Shown: in pieces, positions 8,543-16,378 of the stretch
How positions within the stretch are numbered: the first letter of the stretch is position 1
Layout of the letters: each line of letters opens with the position of its first letter
Source of the DNA: JAKVBH01 sp049800955
GTDB taxonomy: Bacteria; Pseudomonadota; Alphaproteobacteria; Rhodobacterales; Rhodobacteraceae
Direction: 5' to 3'
DNA: 64,000 bases
Assembly (NCBI RefSeq): GCF_049800955.1
Contig: NZ_JBNAGA010000003.1
Coordinates: 324,625-388,624, forward strand
Program-made: the position numbers and the translations under genes
Notes under the pieces: generated by a model
Told to the model about the DNA's origin: nothing
Database searches by the model: none
Seen by the model: the letters and a program-made list of their open reading frames with translations, nothing else

Positions 8543-8863
8543 TTAGCTGTCATCATCCTCAGAGGCGACATCGGCAATCTCGTCAAGCGAGACGTTGTCG
8601 TCATCATCATCTTCAAGCACATCATCGCCGAGATCGACGTCAACATCATCATCATCTTCGATGACCGCGTCTTCGTCTTCGACGGCCTTCATTTTCGTGG
8701 TTTCCGCATCTTCGGCATCCGCGGCAATCATCCGGTTCTTGGACTGATCAAATTTAACCACTTCGCCTGTGTATGGGCTCACGATCGGATCGCGGTTCAT
8801 ATCGTAAAAGCGTTTGCCTGTGGTCGGGCACAGGCGTTTCACGCCCCATTCTTCTTTGGGCAT
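8543..8863 (-). CDS. FYDLN acid domain protein (TIGR02300 family)
   Basis: A 106-residue protein with a conserved N-terminal half (MPKEEWGVKRLCPTTGKRFY, then DMNRDPIVSPYTGE) and an extremely acidic C-terminal half, residues 61-106, almost all Asp and Glu. This is the FYDLN-acid family of alphaproteobacteria, here with FYDMN. The N-terminal part resembles a degenerate zinc ribbon with one Cys. The function is unknown. A GAGGGA ribosome binding site precedes the start. The adjacent tRNA-Ala lies downstream on the same strand. Confidence 0.9.
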   Translation of the reverse strand: MPKEEWGVKRLCPTTGKRFYDMNRDPIVSPYTGEVVKFDQSKNRMIAADAEDAETTKMKAVEDEDAVIEDDDDVDVDLGDDVLEDDDDDNVSLDEIADVASEDDDS

Positions 8864-8946
8864 CGGATCCCTCTTTCACTCTTGGGCTTGCGGACAGTTC
8901 CGCTCCCCTGCCATAACGGTCAGACCCTGTCAAACCGTTGCATCCT

Positions 8947-9669
8947 ATGAGCGCCCATATGGGACACCTGACCCTGTCCGGCAACCCCCCGATCTCGATT
9001 GCCTTGCGTCGCTCCGCGCGGGCGCGCCGCATGACGCTGCGCATCTCCGGGTTGGATGGGCGGATTACACTGACGCTGCCGCGCGGGATCAATGAGCGGG
9101 AAGCGCAGGCCTTTGCCGCCGAAAAAGAAGCGTGGTTGCGCAAGCACCTGGCCAAGCAGAGCGCGCCTCAAAGAATCGCACAAGGCACCTCCATTCCAAT
9201 CGAGGGCAGGCCGCGCAAACTGGTCGCGGGGCAGGGCAAGCGCATAACGCTATCGGATGATGCATTGACCTTGCCGCTGGATGACGGACGCGGGGGGCCG
9301 CGTTTGCGCGCTTGGATCAAGGCACAGGCGCGCCAGCGATTGGCAAATGCGTCGGATCACTATGCCGCCAAGCTCGGGCGCGATTATAGCCGGATCACGA
9401 TGCGGGACACGCGCTCGCGGTGGGGGTCGTGTTCGTCCCAGCGCGCGCTGAACTATTCCTGGCGTTTGTATATGGCGCCGCCCGACGTGCTCGATTACGT
9501 GGCCGCGCATGAGGTGGCGCATCTGGCGGAGATGAATCATTCGCCGGCGTTCTGGGCTGTTGTCGAGCGGTTGTATGGACCCCATGCCGCGCAGCGCAGC
9601 TGGCTGCGGACCCATGGCAATGCCTTGCACACTTACATTTTCGACGCCCAGCCGGGCGCAGGCGATTGA
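8947..9669 (+). CDS. YgjP-like (DUF45) zinc metallopeptidase
   Basis: A 240-residue member of the YgjP/SprT-like DUF45 family. The C-terminal half carries the zinc motif HEVAHLAEMNH, where the two His and the Glu of HEVAH are the metal and catalytic residues and the following His is the likely third ligand; the preceding block RDTRSRWGSCSSQRALNYSW is the conserved family signature. The N-terminal part, RRSARARRMTLRI, is the usual basic leader. I choose the ATG at 8947; a TTG at 8938 would add three residues. The physiological substrate of this family is not known. The stop overlaps the possible upstream start of the GntR gene. Confidence 0.87.
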   Translation: MSAHMGHLTLSGNPPISIALRRSARARRMTLRISGLDGRITLTLPRGINEREAQAFAAEKEAWLRKHLAKQSAPQRIAQGTSIPIEGRPRKLVAGQGKRITLSDDALTLPLDDGRGGPRLRAWIKAQARQRLANASDHYAAKLGRDYSRITMRDTRSRWGSCSSQRALNYSWRLYMAPPDVLDYVAAHEVAHLAEMNHSPAFWAVVERLYGPHAAQRSWLRTHGNALHTYIFDAQPGAGD

Positions 9670-9701
9670 CCTGGCGCGCATTTGTGATCACAACATGGGC
9701 G

Positions 9702-10349
9702 ATGTTGATCTCACAGCGCAACGATGCCGTTCTGTCGGCCCATGACACCGTCTACCGAGGCTTGCGCACGCGCATCATGCACGGCGAAATTGCGCCGGGC
9801 TCTGCCATGACATTGCGCGGGATCGGCAAGGAATTTGACGTCTCGATGACGCCCGCGCGGGAAGCGGTTCGGCGTCTGGTGGCAGAAGGCGCTTTCTCGA
9901 TGTCCTCCTCTGGTCGTGTCTCAACGCCGGAATTGAGCAGTGAGCGCATCGAGGAACTGGCGGCTCTTCGGGCTTTGATCGAGGTTGAGCTTGCCTCGCG
10001 GGCCCTGCCGCGGGCGCATATGGCGCTGATTGAACGTCTCCAGAGCATCAACGGCCAGATTGCGGATGTGATTTCCAATCGTGATGCCGTGGGCTACATT
10101 CGCTCCAATCTTGAGTTTCATCGGACGCTTTATCTGCGCGCCCAAGCGCCTGCGATGCTGGCCATGGCAGAAACCGTCTGGCTGCAACTGGGCCCGACCA
10201 TGCGCGCGCTCTACGGACGGTTGCGGCGGACCGAACCCCCGCATTTTCACAAGCTGATTATATCTGCGCTCAAGGCGGGGGATGAGCCCGGCTTGCGCCT
10301 TGCGGTGCGCTCGGATGTGACCCAGGGCTTGAAACTTCTGACAACCTGA
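9702..10349 (+). CDS. GntR-family transcriptional regulator with FCD domain
   Basis: A 215-residue regulator. The winged helix-turn-helix occupies about residues 12-75 (TVYRGLRTRIMHGEIAPG, then TLRGIGKEFDVSMTPAREAV), and the all-helical FadR C-terminal ligand domain follows, with the metal-binding pattern NLEFHRTLY and a later His in HFHKLI. Members usually repress catabolic operons for small organic acids or amino acids. An in-frame TTG at 9666, overlapping the previous stop, would add 12 residues of unfamiliar sequence, so I prefer the ATG at 9702. The target genes are not evident here; the next gene, accA, is convergent. Confidence 0.87.
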   Translation: MLISQRNDAVLSAHDTVYRGLRTRIMHGEIAPGSAMTLRGIGKEFDVSMTPAREAVRRLVAEGAFSMSSSGRVSTPELSSERIEELAALRALIEVELASRALPRAHMALIERLQSINGQIADVISNRDAVGYIRSNLEFHRTLYLRAQAPAMLAMAETVWLQLGPTMRALYGRLRRTEPPHFHKLIISALKAGDEPGLRLAVRSDVTQGLKLLTT

Positions 10350-10366
10350 GCTGCCGGGTTTCTGGA

Positions 10367-11329
10367 TCAGGCCGCGAGGCCCTTGGAGCCCAGATCAAGG
10401 AACTTCTGACGCCGTGACAGGCGCAGCTCTGACGCCTCTTTCTGGTCCAATTCGTCCAACAGCTGCGCGATGGCCGCGCCGACCATCTCGATGGTTGCCT
10501 GACGGTCACGCTGCGCGCCGCCAACCGGCTCGGGGATGATCCTGTCACAGACGCCGAGTTTGTAGAGATCCTGCGCGGTGAGCCGCAAAGCTTCGGCCGC
10601 TTCGCGCATTTTCTCGGCGTCTTTCCACAAAATGGAGGCGCAGCCCTCGGGGCTGATGACGGAATAGACCGAATGCTCCAGCATCGCGACACGATTGGCC
10701 GTTGCAAAGGCGACCGCTCCGCCAGATCCGCCCTCGCCAATAATGACGGAGATCAGCGGCACGCCGATGGATAGACAGGTTTCCGTCGAGCGGGCGATGG
10801 CCTCCGATTGCCCGCGCTCCTCGGCGCCTTTTCCCGGATAGGCGCCCGGCGTATCGACCAGTGTTACAACGGGCAAGCCAAACCGGTCCGCCATTTCCAT
10901 CAGGCGGATCGCCTTGCGGTAGCCTTCCGGGCGGGCCATGCCGAAATTACGCTGCAGGCGGCTCGATGTGTCGGAGCCTTTTTCATGCCCGATGACCATC
11001 ACGGGCCTGTCGTTCAGCCGCGCAAGCCCGCCCATAACGGCCTGATCCTCGCCGAAGCCGCGATCGCCCGCAAGCGGGGTGAATTCAGTGAACAACGTCT
11101 CGATATAGTCGCGGCAATGCGGGCGCTCGGGATGACGCGCGACCTGGCACTTTCGCCAAGGCGTCAGATCCGCATAGAGATCCACCAGCATCTCAGCGGC
11201 TTTGCTATCCAGCGCGCTGGCCTCCTGCTCGACATCCATCTCTTCATTTTGGCGCGCCAGCGCGCGCAGTTCCTCGGCCTTGCCTTCAATCTCGGCCAGC
11301 GGTTTTTCAAAATCGAGATAATGCGCCAT
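10367..11329 (-). CDS. accA: Acetyl-CoA carboxylase carboxyltransferase subunit alpha
   Basis: A 320-residue AccA, which with AccD transfers the carboxyl group from carboxybiotin to acetyl-CoA to give malonyl-CoA for fatty acid synthesis. The start MAHYLDFEKPLAEIEGKAEE and the blocks RHPERPHCRDYI, VDTPGAYPGKGAEERGQSEA and IGEGGSGGAVAFA (the CoA-binding oxyanion region) are typical. The frame is open far upstream, but only the ATG at 11329 begins the family sequence. The length matches the usual 318-320 residues. Monocistronic in appearance. Confidence 0.97.
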   Translation of the reverse strand: MAHYLDFEKPLAEIEGKAEELRALARQNEEMDVEQEASALDSKAAEMLVDLYADLTPWRKCQVARHPERPHCRDYIETLFTEFTPLAGDRGFGEDQAVMGGLARLNDRPVMVIGHEKGSDTSSRLQRNFGMARPEGYRKAIRLMEMADRFGLPVVTLVDTPGAYPGKGAEERGQSEAIARSTETCLSIGVPLISVIIGEGGSGGAVAFATANRVAMLEHSVYSVISPEGCASILWKDAEKMREAAEALRLTAQDLYKLGVCDRIIPEPVGGAQRDRQATIEMVGAAIAQLLDELDQKEASELRLSRRQKFLDLGSKGLAA

Positions 11330-11442
11330 GGAACCCTCCAGCTGCTCGCTCGTTATATGGCGCGGCATCGCGGGGGATGCAATAAAGCAAGATTTGCCGG
11401 GATGGGCTGTGCCAAGGTCGGTTTGAGCAGAAGGAGAGCCAA

Positions 11443-12279
11443 GTGCGCAGCTATGAAGACCGCATTCGCCGTGTGAAACGGTATATCCATGACAATCCTG
11501 CGGGGGATCTTTCGCTCGATGCTTTGGCTGATGTGGCGGCGGTCTCGCGGTTTCACTGGCACAGGATCTATGCCGCGATGACGGGGGAGACCTGTGCGCA
11601 AGCGGTGCGCCGCATCCGGGCCCATCGCGCCGCCTGCTGGCTCGTGCAAACCGATTGGTCACTCGATGTGATCGCCGCGCGTGCGGGCTACGGGCATCGC
11701 GACAGCTTCGAGCGCGCCTTTCGCGCCATTTACGCGATGACGCCAACGGCATTTCGCAAGCGTGGGCAAGCGCCCCATGACACACCCAAATCCCGGACAA
11801 AGGAACATCTCATGCAAGACATCAACATCACCGATCGCGCCGCGTTGCGCATGGCCGCGCTGCCGCATCGTGGCGCCTATCCTAACATCGGACGGGCCTT
11901 TGAAGAGGTCAGTGTCATCTTCACGGCGCGCGGTCTCTGGCCTCAGGCGCAGGGCATGGTCGCCGTGTTTTACGATGATCCCTCAACCGTCGCCGAGGCG
12001 GATTTGCGCAGTCATGCTGGCGTGTGTGTTGGCGAGGCGTTTGAGATGCCCGATGCTCTGGAAGATGTTCTTCTGCCCGGCGGCCCCCATGCAGAACTGA
12101 TTTTCAAGGGGCCCTACGCTGGTTTGCCCGCGGCTTACGATGATCTCTATGGCCGCTGGTTTCCGCAATCCGGGCGTTTGCCGGGCGCGGCTGCGTCTTA
12201 CGAAGTATATCTGAACTCGCCGATGGACACGGAGCCTGCGGAGCTTCTGACCAAGATTTGTGCGCCTTTGGCGCCCTAG
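11443..12279 (+). CDS. AraC-family regulator with GyrI-like effector domain
   Basis: A 278-residue fusion of an N-terminal AraC DNA-binding domain (residues 5-105, two helix-turn-helix motifs: LDALADVAAVSRFHWHRIY and LDVIAARAGYGHRDSFERAF) and a C-terminal GyrI-like small-molecule-binding domain (about 125-278). Such proteins sense hydrophobic cationic compounds or drugs and activate defence genes. GTG start with a good AAGGAG site seven bases upstream. Its stop codon overlaps the stop of the convergent LysE gene. No obvious target gene is adjacent. Confidence 0.88.
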   Translation: MRSYEDRIRRVKRYIHDNPAGDLSLDALADVAAVSRFHWHRIYAAMTGETCAQAVRRIRAHRAACWLVQTDWSLDVIAARAGYGHRDSFERAFRAIYAMTPTAFRKRGQAPHDTPKSRTKEHLMQDINITDRAALRMAALPHRGAYPNIGRAFEEVSVIFTARGLWPQAQGMVAVFYDDPSTVAEADLRSHAGVCVGEAFEMPDALEDVLLPGGPHAELIFKGPYAGLPAAYDDLYGRWFPQSGRLPGAAASYEVYLNSPMDTEPAELLTKICAPLAP

Positions 12280-12884
12280 GAGGCCATCAGCGCTGGCACC
12301 AGCGAGGCCAGCAGCAGGAGCGCCATGGCAATATTGAAAAGACGCAGCGTGCGCGGTCTGGCCAACAGGCGGCGCACCTGCACGCCGAGGCCTGTCCAGA
12401 TCGTTGTCGAGACAATCGAGCACAGGATGTAGGCCACGGCGATCAGCAAAACTGAGAGAAATGCGCGGTCGCCTGCGTAGAGCGTGTTGGCGCTCAAGGC
12501 CATCGACCAGGCCTTGGGGTTGACCCATTGGAAGGCTGCGGCCTGTAGAAAAGTCAGCGGTGCGCCCTCGGTTTTGCCGTCCGCGCCGCCTTGCGCCGGC
12601 GGTGCGGCATTGGCGATTTTCCAGGCAAGCCACAGCATATAGACGACAGACAGCACCTTTAGAATGTCGTAGCTCACCGGCCAGATATCGAAGACCTGCA
12701 TCGCGCCCAGACCGACGAGGATCAGCATCGCGGGAAAGCCCAGACCAATGCCCAGCATATGCGGCACGGAACGGCGCATTCCAAAGTTTGCCCCTGATGC
12801 CATCAACATCAGGTTGTTTGGGCCGGGCGTGGCCACGGTGACGAAGGCAAAGCCAAAAAGGGCTGCGAGAAATTCTGGTGTCAT
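12276..12884 (-). CDS. LysE/RhtB-family amino acid exporter
   Basis: A 202-residue inner-membrane exporter with about six hydrophobic segments. The N-terminal motif FVTVATPGPNNLMLMASG is diagnostic of the LysE/RhtB family, and FQWVNPKAWSMAL in the centre is also conserved. I use the ATG at 12884, since residues before it do not fit. It is divergent from an Lrp-type regulator 72 bases away, the usual arrangement when the exporter is induced by the amino acid it exports. Confidence 0.92.
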   Translation of the reverse strand: MTPEFLAALFGFAFVTVATPGPNNLMLMASGANFGMRRSVPHMLGIGLGFPAMLILVGLGAMQVFDIWPVSYDILKVLSVVYMLWLAWKIANAAPPAQGGADGKTEGAPLTFLQAAAFQWVNPKAWSMALSANTLYAGDRAFLSVLLIAVAYILCSIVSTTIWTGLGVQVRRLLARPRTLRLFNIAMALLLLASLVPALMAS

Positions 12885-12956
12885 TTCCGCACAATGCCTT
12901 GTTTGACGTGGCATCTGGTTGCAATATGCGTCGAAAGCGCAGGATTTTTCGCACTA

Positions 12957-13409
12957 ATGATCAAGTACGACGACATAAACGACAGGATATTGCAAGAGCT
13001 TGAGCGCGATGGTCGTTTGAGCAATCTTGAACTGGCCGACCGGATTGGCCTGTCTCCCTCGGCTTGCCTGCGACGTGTCGCGGCGCTCGAGCAGGAGGGT
13101 GTCATCCAGGGCTATCGCGCCTGTATTGATCGCAGCAAATTGGGCGCGGGATTTGTGGCCTATATCGGCGTGGGTTTGTCCGCACATTCCAAGGCGGCGC
13201 AAGAGGCATTTGAAAGGGCTATCTCGCGAAGCCCGGAAGTGCGGGAGTGCCACAATATTACAGGGACGATTGAATATCTCCTGCGCGTGGAATGTGCTGA
13301 TATTCGCGCCTACAAGGTGTTTCACACGGAGGTTTTGGGCACGTTGCCCCATGTGAATTCGATCACGTCTTATGTCGTGATGGGATCACCCAAGGATATG
13401 CGCGCCTGA
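12957..13409 (+). CDS. Lrp/AsnC-family transcriptional regulator
   Basis: A 150-residue regulator: helix-turn-helix at residues 5-60 (LQELERDGRLSNLELADRIG, then LSPSACLRRVAALE) and a RAM ligand-binding domain with the ending TSYVVMGSPKD. Starts at the ATG at 12957. The adjacent divergent LysE exporter is its probable target, with an amino acid as inducer. The last 40 bases overlap the end of the convergent racemase-like gene, an unusually long tail-to-tail overlap. Confidence 0.92.
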   Translation: MIKYDDINDRILQELERDGRLSNLELADRIGLSPSACLRRVAALEQEGVIQGYRACIDRSKLGAGFVAYIGVGLSAHSKAAQEAFERAISRSPEVRECHNITGTIEYLLRVECADIRAYKVFHTEVLGTLPHVNSITSYVVMGSPKDMRA

Positions 13410-14029
13410 GCGTTCAAGGCTGCGCCCAAGGCCAGCTCGGGTGAAGCCAACACGCGTAAGCCCGCCCCATCCAAAAGGTGCGCCACCGGCGCCATGGAGA
13501 CCTGCGCCAAAACAACGGTTTTGATATCTGGACGTGCGGCGATTATCTCGATAACGGCAGCTGCGATTGCGGCATGAAAGCCTGCCACGTCCCCACTTTC
13601 AAAAAGCGGCCAGAAGTGTTGCAACACGATGGGCAGGACAAGAGGATCAACATCCGCCAGATCAAGCTCTTCGTGCAACAATGCAAGGCTCGCCTCTGCC
13701 GTGCTTTGCAAGGCGCAAACCAAAAGGATCGGCTCGGCGGCCTGTGCGGCTGCGCGCATCATGGGGCGGTCAATCCGCATCGCACCGTTCTCTTCGGCAA
13801 CAGGCCCCAGCGTCGAGCAAGTGCATAGGACTTTTCCCGGCGCGGAGTGAATGACGCCTGAGATCTCGCTTTGCAGTTCCGGTGTAATTCCGTCTGACTG
13901 CGCGCGCGCCAACCATTCGGCATGGACGGCATGGGATATCCGGGCGTCTGGAAACCGCGCATCACGCAGTGTGTCGAATGTATCGACGTGCACATCGGCC
14001 GTGTGCAGTAACCAAAGTTCACTCGTCAT
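13370..14029 (-). CDS. Asp/Glu racemase-superfamily protein lacking the second cysteine
   Basis: A 219-residue protein with the Asp/Glu/hydantoin racemase fold. The N-terminal catalytic region is VLCTCSTLGPVAEENGA (Cys69 and Cys71). Where two-cysteine racemases have their second catalytic Cys, this protein reads VVLAQVSMAPV (residues 173-182), with no Cys. It may therefore be a one-cysteine decarboxylase or isomerase, or a non-racemising member, rather than a true racemase. It ends inside the Lrp gene (40-base convergent overlap). The nearby D-amino-acid genes make a role with amino acids or malonates plausible, but the substrate is unknown. Confidence 0.75.
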   Translation of the reverse strand: MTSELWLLHTADVHVDTFDTLRDARFPDARISHAVHAEWLARAQSDGITPELQSEISGVIHSAPGKVLCTCSTLGPVAEENGAMRIDRPMMRAAAQAAEPILLVCALQSTAEASLALLHEELDLADVDPLVLPIVLQHFWPLFESGDVAGFHAAIAAAVIEIIAARPDIKTVVLAQVSMAPVAHLLDGAGLRVLASPELALGAALNAQARISLGDPITT

Positions 14030-14095
14030 CGTTCAATCCCGAAAGCTGCAACCACCATGGCGGTTGCAGCCTAAGAACGCGTTAACACCTACGCG

Positions 14096-15055
14096 CTAAT
14101 GCCCATTGATCATCTCGAACTGACGCACAATGACCTCGGCTTGCTTGATCGATGCGATGTCGACCAGGCGGCCCTTGTAGACTGTCGCGCCCTCGCCATT
14201 GGCCTTGGCTTCCTCCATGGCGGCCAGGATTTCGCGCGCTTCGGTCACGGCCTCCTCGGAAGGGGTGAAGACTTCATTGGCCAAAGCGACCTGCTTGGGG
14301 TGGATGGCCCATTTTCCGACCATGCCGAGCGTGGCAGAGCGCAGCGCCTGCGCGCGGAACCCATCGTCATCGGAGAAATCGCCAAAGGGGCCATCAACCG
14401 GCAAGATCCCATGGGTCCGGCAAGCCGCCACGATATTGGCCTGGGCCCAATGCCAGGGATCGGACCAGAACTTCTGACCGTCGCGATGCATGTAGTAGTT
14501 CTCCTGCGTGCCGCCGATGCCGGTAGTGGCCATGCCCATGGAGGCTGCAAAATCAGCAGCGCCGAGGCTCATCGCTTCGAGGCGGGGAGAGGCGGCCGCG
14601 ATCTCCTCGACATGGGCGATGCCCGCGGCACTCTCAATGATGACCTCGAAGGCGATTCGTTTGGAGCGCCCCTTGGCGGCCTCAATTGCCGTGACAAGCG
14701 CATCCACCGCATACAGATCACCCGCACAGCCCGCTTTCGGGATCATGATCTGGTCCAGCCGATCGGAGGCTTGCTCAAGCAGATCAACCACATCGCGATA
14801 CCAATAGGGCGAATCCAGCCCGTTTATGCGCACGGAGAGGGTCTTGTTGCCCCAATCGATATCGCCAATGGCTTCAATAACGTTCTTGCGGGCGCTGTCT
14901 TTGTCTGACGGGGCGACGCTGTCTTCCAGATCGATATTGATCACATCGGCTTGCGAACCTGCCATCTTCTCAAACAGCGCGGGACGCGAGCCCGGGCCAA
15001 AAAGCTGACAGCGGTTCGGACGCGCCACGGGCGTGGGTTGGATGCGGAAAGACAT
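14096..15055 (-). CDS. mcl1: L-malyl-CoA/beta-methylmalyl-CoA lyase
   Basis: A 319-residue HpcH/HpaI (citrate lyase beta-like) enzyme matching Mcl1 of Rhodobacter. It cleaves malyl-CoA to acetyl-CoA and glyoxylate and beta-methylmalyl-CoA to propionyl-CoA and glyoxylate, a step of the ethylmalonyl-CoA pathway. Visible features are NRCQLFGPGSRPALFEKM at the CoA-binding start, the metal-binding and catalytic acidic residues in INIDLEDSV and AFEVIIESAAG, and KWAIHPKQV near the end. Good AGGGGAT ribosome binding site. The frame continues upstream but only this ATG starts the family sequence. Divergent from dgcN. Confidence 0.93.
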   Translation of the reverse strand: MSFRIQPTPVARPNRCQLFGPGSRPALFEKMAGSQADVINIDLEDSVAPSDKDSARKNVIEAIGDIDWGNKTLSVRINGLDSPYWYRDVVDLLEQASDRLDQIMIPKAGCAGDLYAVDALVTAIEAAKGRSKRIAFEVIIESAAGIAHVEEIAAASPRLEAMSLGAADFAASMGMATTGIGGTQENYYMHRDGQKFWSDPWHWAQANIVAACRTHGILPVDGPFGDFSDDDGFRAQALRSATLGMVGKWAIHPKQVALANEVFTPSEEAVTEAREILAAMEEAKANGEGATVYKGRLVDIASIKQAEVIVRQFEMINGH

Positions 15056-15148
15056 GGGCGATCCCCTTTTCGAATATTCCAATTGCTTGGTCGTGAGCGT
15101 TATATAGTTGCGCAGTGAGTGACAAGGCTCTTTTTGCAGATGCAGAAA

Positions 15149-15191
15149 TTTGCGCAGATACGGACGTCTTGTATGCAATTATCTTCGCAAA
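15149..15191. promoter_or_regulatory. Inverted repeat, candidate operator between mcl1 and dgcN
   Basis: TTTGCGCAGATA at 15149-15160 and TATCTTCGCAAA at 15180-15191 form an inverted repeat matching at 11 of 12 positions, separated by 19 bases, so that the half-sites lie about three helical turns apart. A similar half-site, TTTGCAGATGC, is at 15134-15144. It lies in the 254-base divergent region between mcl1 and dgcN and could serve a regulator of either operon. Confidence 0.45.
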
Positions 15192-15309
15192 GGCAGGCAA
15201 ATCATGCACGATTTTTGCGTCATTTGTCGTTGAGCCCATGGAAAACGGAAGTTTGACGCGTGGAATCGACGCAAACTGCGCGAAACGATCAAGCACCGGA
15301 GGGCTCACC

Positions 15310-16311
15310 GTGATTCAGACACCATATCTTCTTTTCCTGGGCGATGCGCCGGATCAGTTGGCTGCGAAGGTTGCGCAGGGGATCAAAGACTGGCGTCCGG
15401 AAAACGCGGTTGGCCAGTTCCGTTTGCCCGGGTGCGGCGCGGATATGGGGCTGGTGGATATGAGCCTCGAAGAGGGCCTGGCCGCTGGGGCCAAAACGCT
15501 GGTGATCGGCGTGGCAAACCGGGGTGGCGTGATTTCTCAGGAGTGGAAAACGGTGCTCGTGAAGGCCTTGCAGATGGGCTACGATATCGCGGCCGGGCTG
15601 CACAATCTTCTGCGCAATGAAGATGAGTTGCAGGCGGCGGCCCGCGTGAATGGCGGCACCTTGTTTGACGTGCGCATCCCCACGGTGGCCTATCCCATCG
15701 CAAATGGCAAAAAACGCACGGGCAAACGGGCTTTGGCGATTGGGACGGATTGCTCCTGTGGCAAGATGTATACGGCGATGTCGATGGATGCAGAGATGAT
15801 CAAGCGCGGTCTCAAGTCCGACTTCCGGGCGACAGGGCAGACAGGCATCCTGATCACCGGCAAGGGCGTGCCTCTGGATGCGGTGATTGCGGATTTCATG
15901 GCTGGGGCCGTCGAGTATCTGACGCCTGACAATGATGCCGATCACTGGGATCATATCGAAGGGCAGGGCAGCTTGTTCCATGTCTCTTATTCCGGTGTGA
16001 CCATGGCTTTGATCCATGGGGGCCAGCCCGATGCGCTGATTTTGTGCCACGAGCCCACGCGCACGCATATGCGCGGCCTGCCGGATTATACCTTGCCCAG
16101 CCTCGAGCAGCTGCGCGATACGGCGCTGCCCATTGCACGGGTGGCCAACCCTGCCTGTCAAGTCGTGGGTGTGTCGGTTAATACAAAGGCGCTCGGCGAA
16201 GCGGAGGCCTGTGCCTATCTGGCCGATGTGGAGGCGCGTATGGGCCTGCCCGCAACCGATCCTTTCCGTTTTGGGGCGGGACCTTTGGTGGATGCGCTGC
16301 TGACGCTCTGA
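15310..16311 (+). CDS. dgcN: DUF1611 family protein DgcN, D-glutamate N-acetyltransferase
   Basis: A 333-residue DUF1611 protein. I start it at the GTG at 15310, preceded by a strong CCGGAGGG site; the 65 codons upstream do not resemble the family. The N-terminal domain begins IQTPYLLFLGDAPD, and the C-terminal P-loop-like domain has GTDCSCGKMYT at residues 145-155. Members called DgcN have been reported to acetylate D-glutamate in a marine bacterial D-glutamate degradation route, passing N-acetyl-D-glutamate to the epimerase DgcA. The next gene is exactly such an enolase-superfamily epimerase, so the assignment rests on both family and context. Confidence 0.82.
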   Translation: MIQTPYLLFLGDAPDQLAAKVAQGIKDWRPENAVGQFRLPGCGADMGLVDMSLEEGLAAGAKTLVIGVANRGGVISQEWKTVLVKALQMGYDIAAGLHNLLRNEDELQAAARVNGGTLFDVRIPTVAYPIANGKKRTGKRALAIGTDCSCGKMYTAMSMDAEMIKRGLKSDFRATGQTGILITGKGVPLDAVIADFMAGAVEYLTPDNDADHWDHIEGQGSLFHVSYSGVTMALIHGGQPDALILCHEPTRTHMRGLPDYTLPSLEQLRDTALPIARVANPACQVVGVSVNTKALGEAEACAYLADVEARMGLPATDPFRFGAGPLVDALLTL

Positions 16312-16330
16312 GCGGCTTGCGAGCGGCGAC

Positions 16331-16371
16331 GAAGGGAGCCTCCGGCGGGAGTTTATTTGGCAAGATGAAGG
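16331..16371 (+). repeat. Rhodobacterales intergenic REP-like element
   Basis: The stretch contains GGGAGCCTCCGGCGGGAG followed by TTTATTTGGCAAGATGAAG. This is a repeated intergenic motif I recognise from many Rhodobacterales genomes (a short CTCC..GGAG hairpin, then TATTT and a purine-rich end). Here its purine-rich end provides the ribosome binding site of the dgcA gene. A related, longer element lies within xdhA at 35936-36004. Confidence 0.5.
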
Positions 16372-16378
16372 GAGCGTC

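Noticed and set aside
14199..14908. Long plus-strand frames opposite mcl1
   Set aside because: They are antisense shadows caused by the strong third-position GC bias; the minus strand encodes an unmistakable malyl-CoA lyase.
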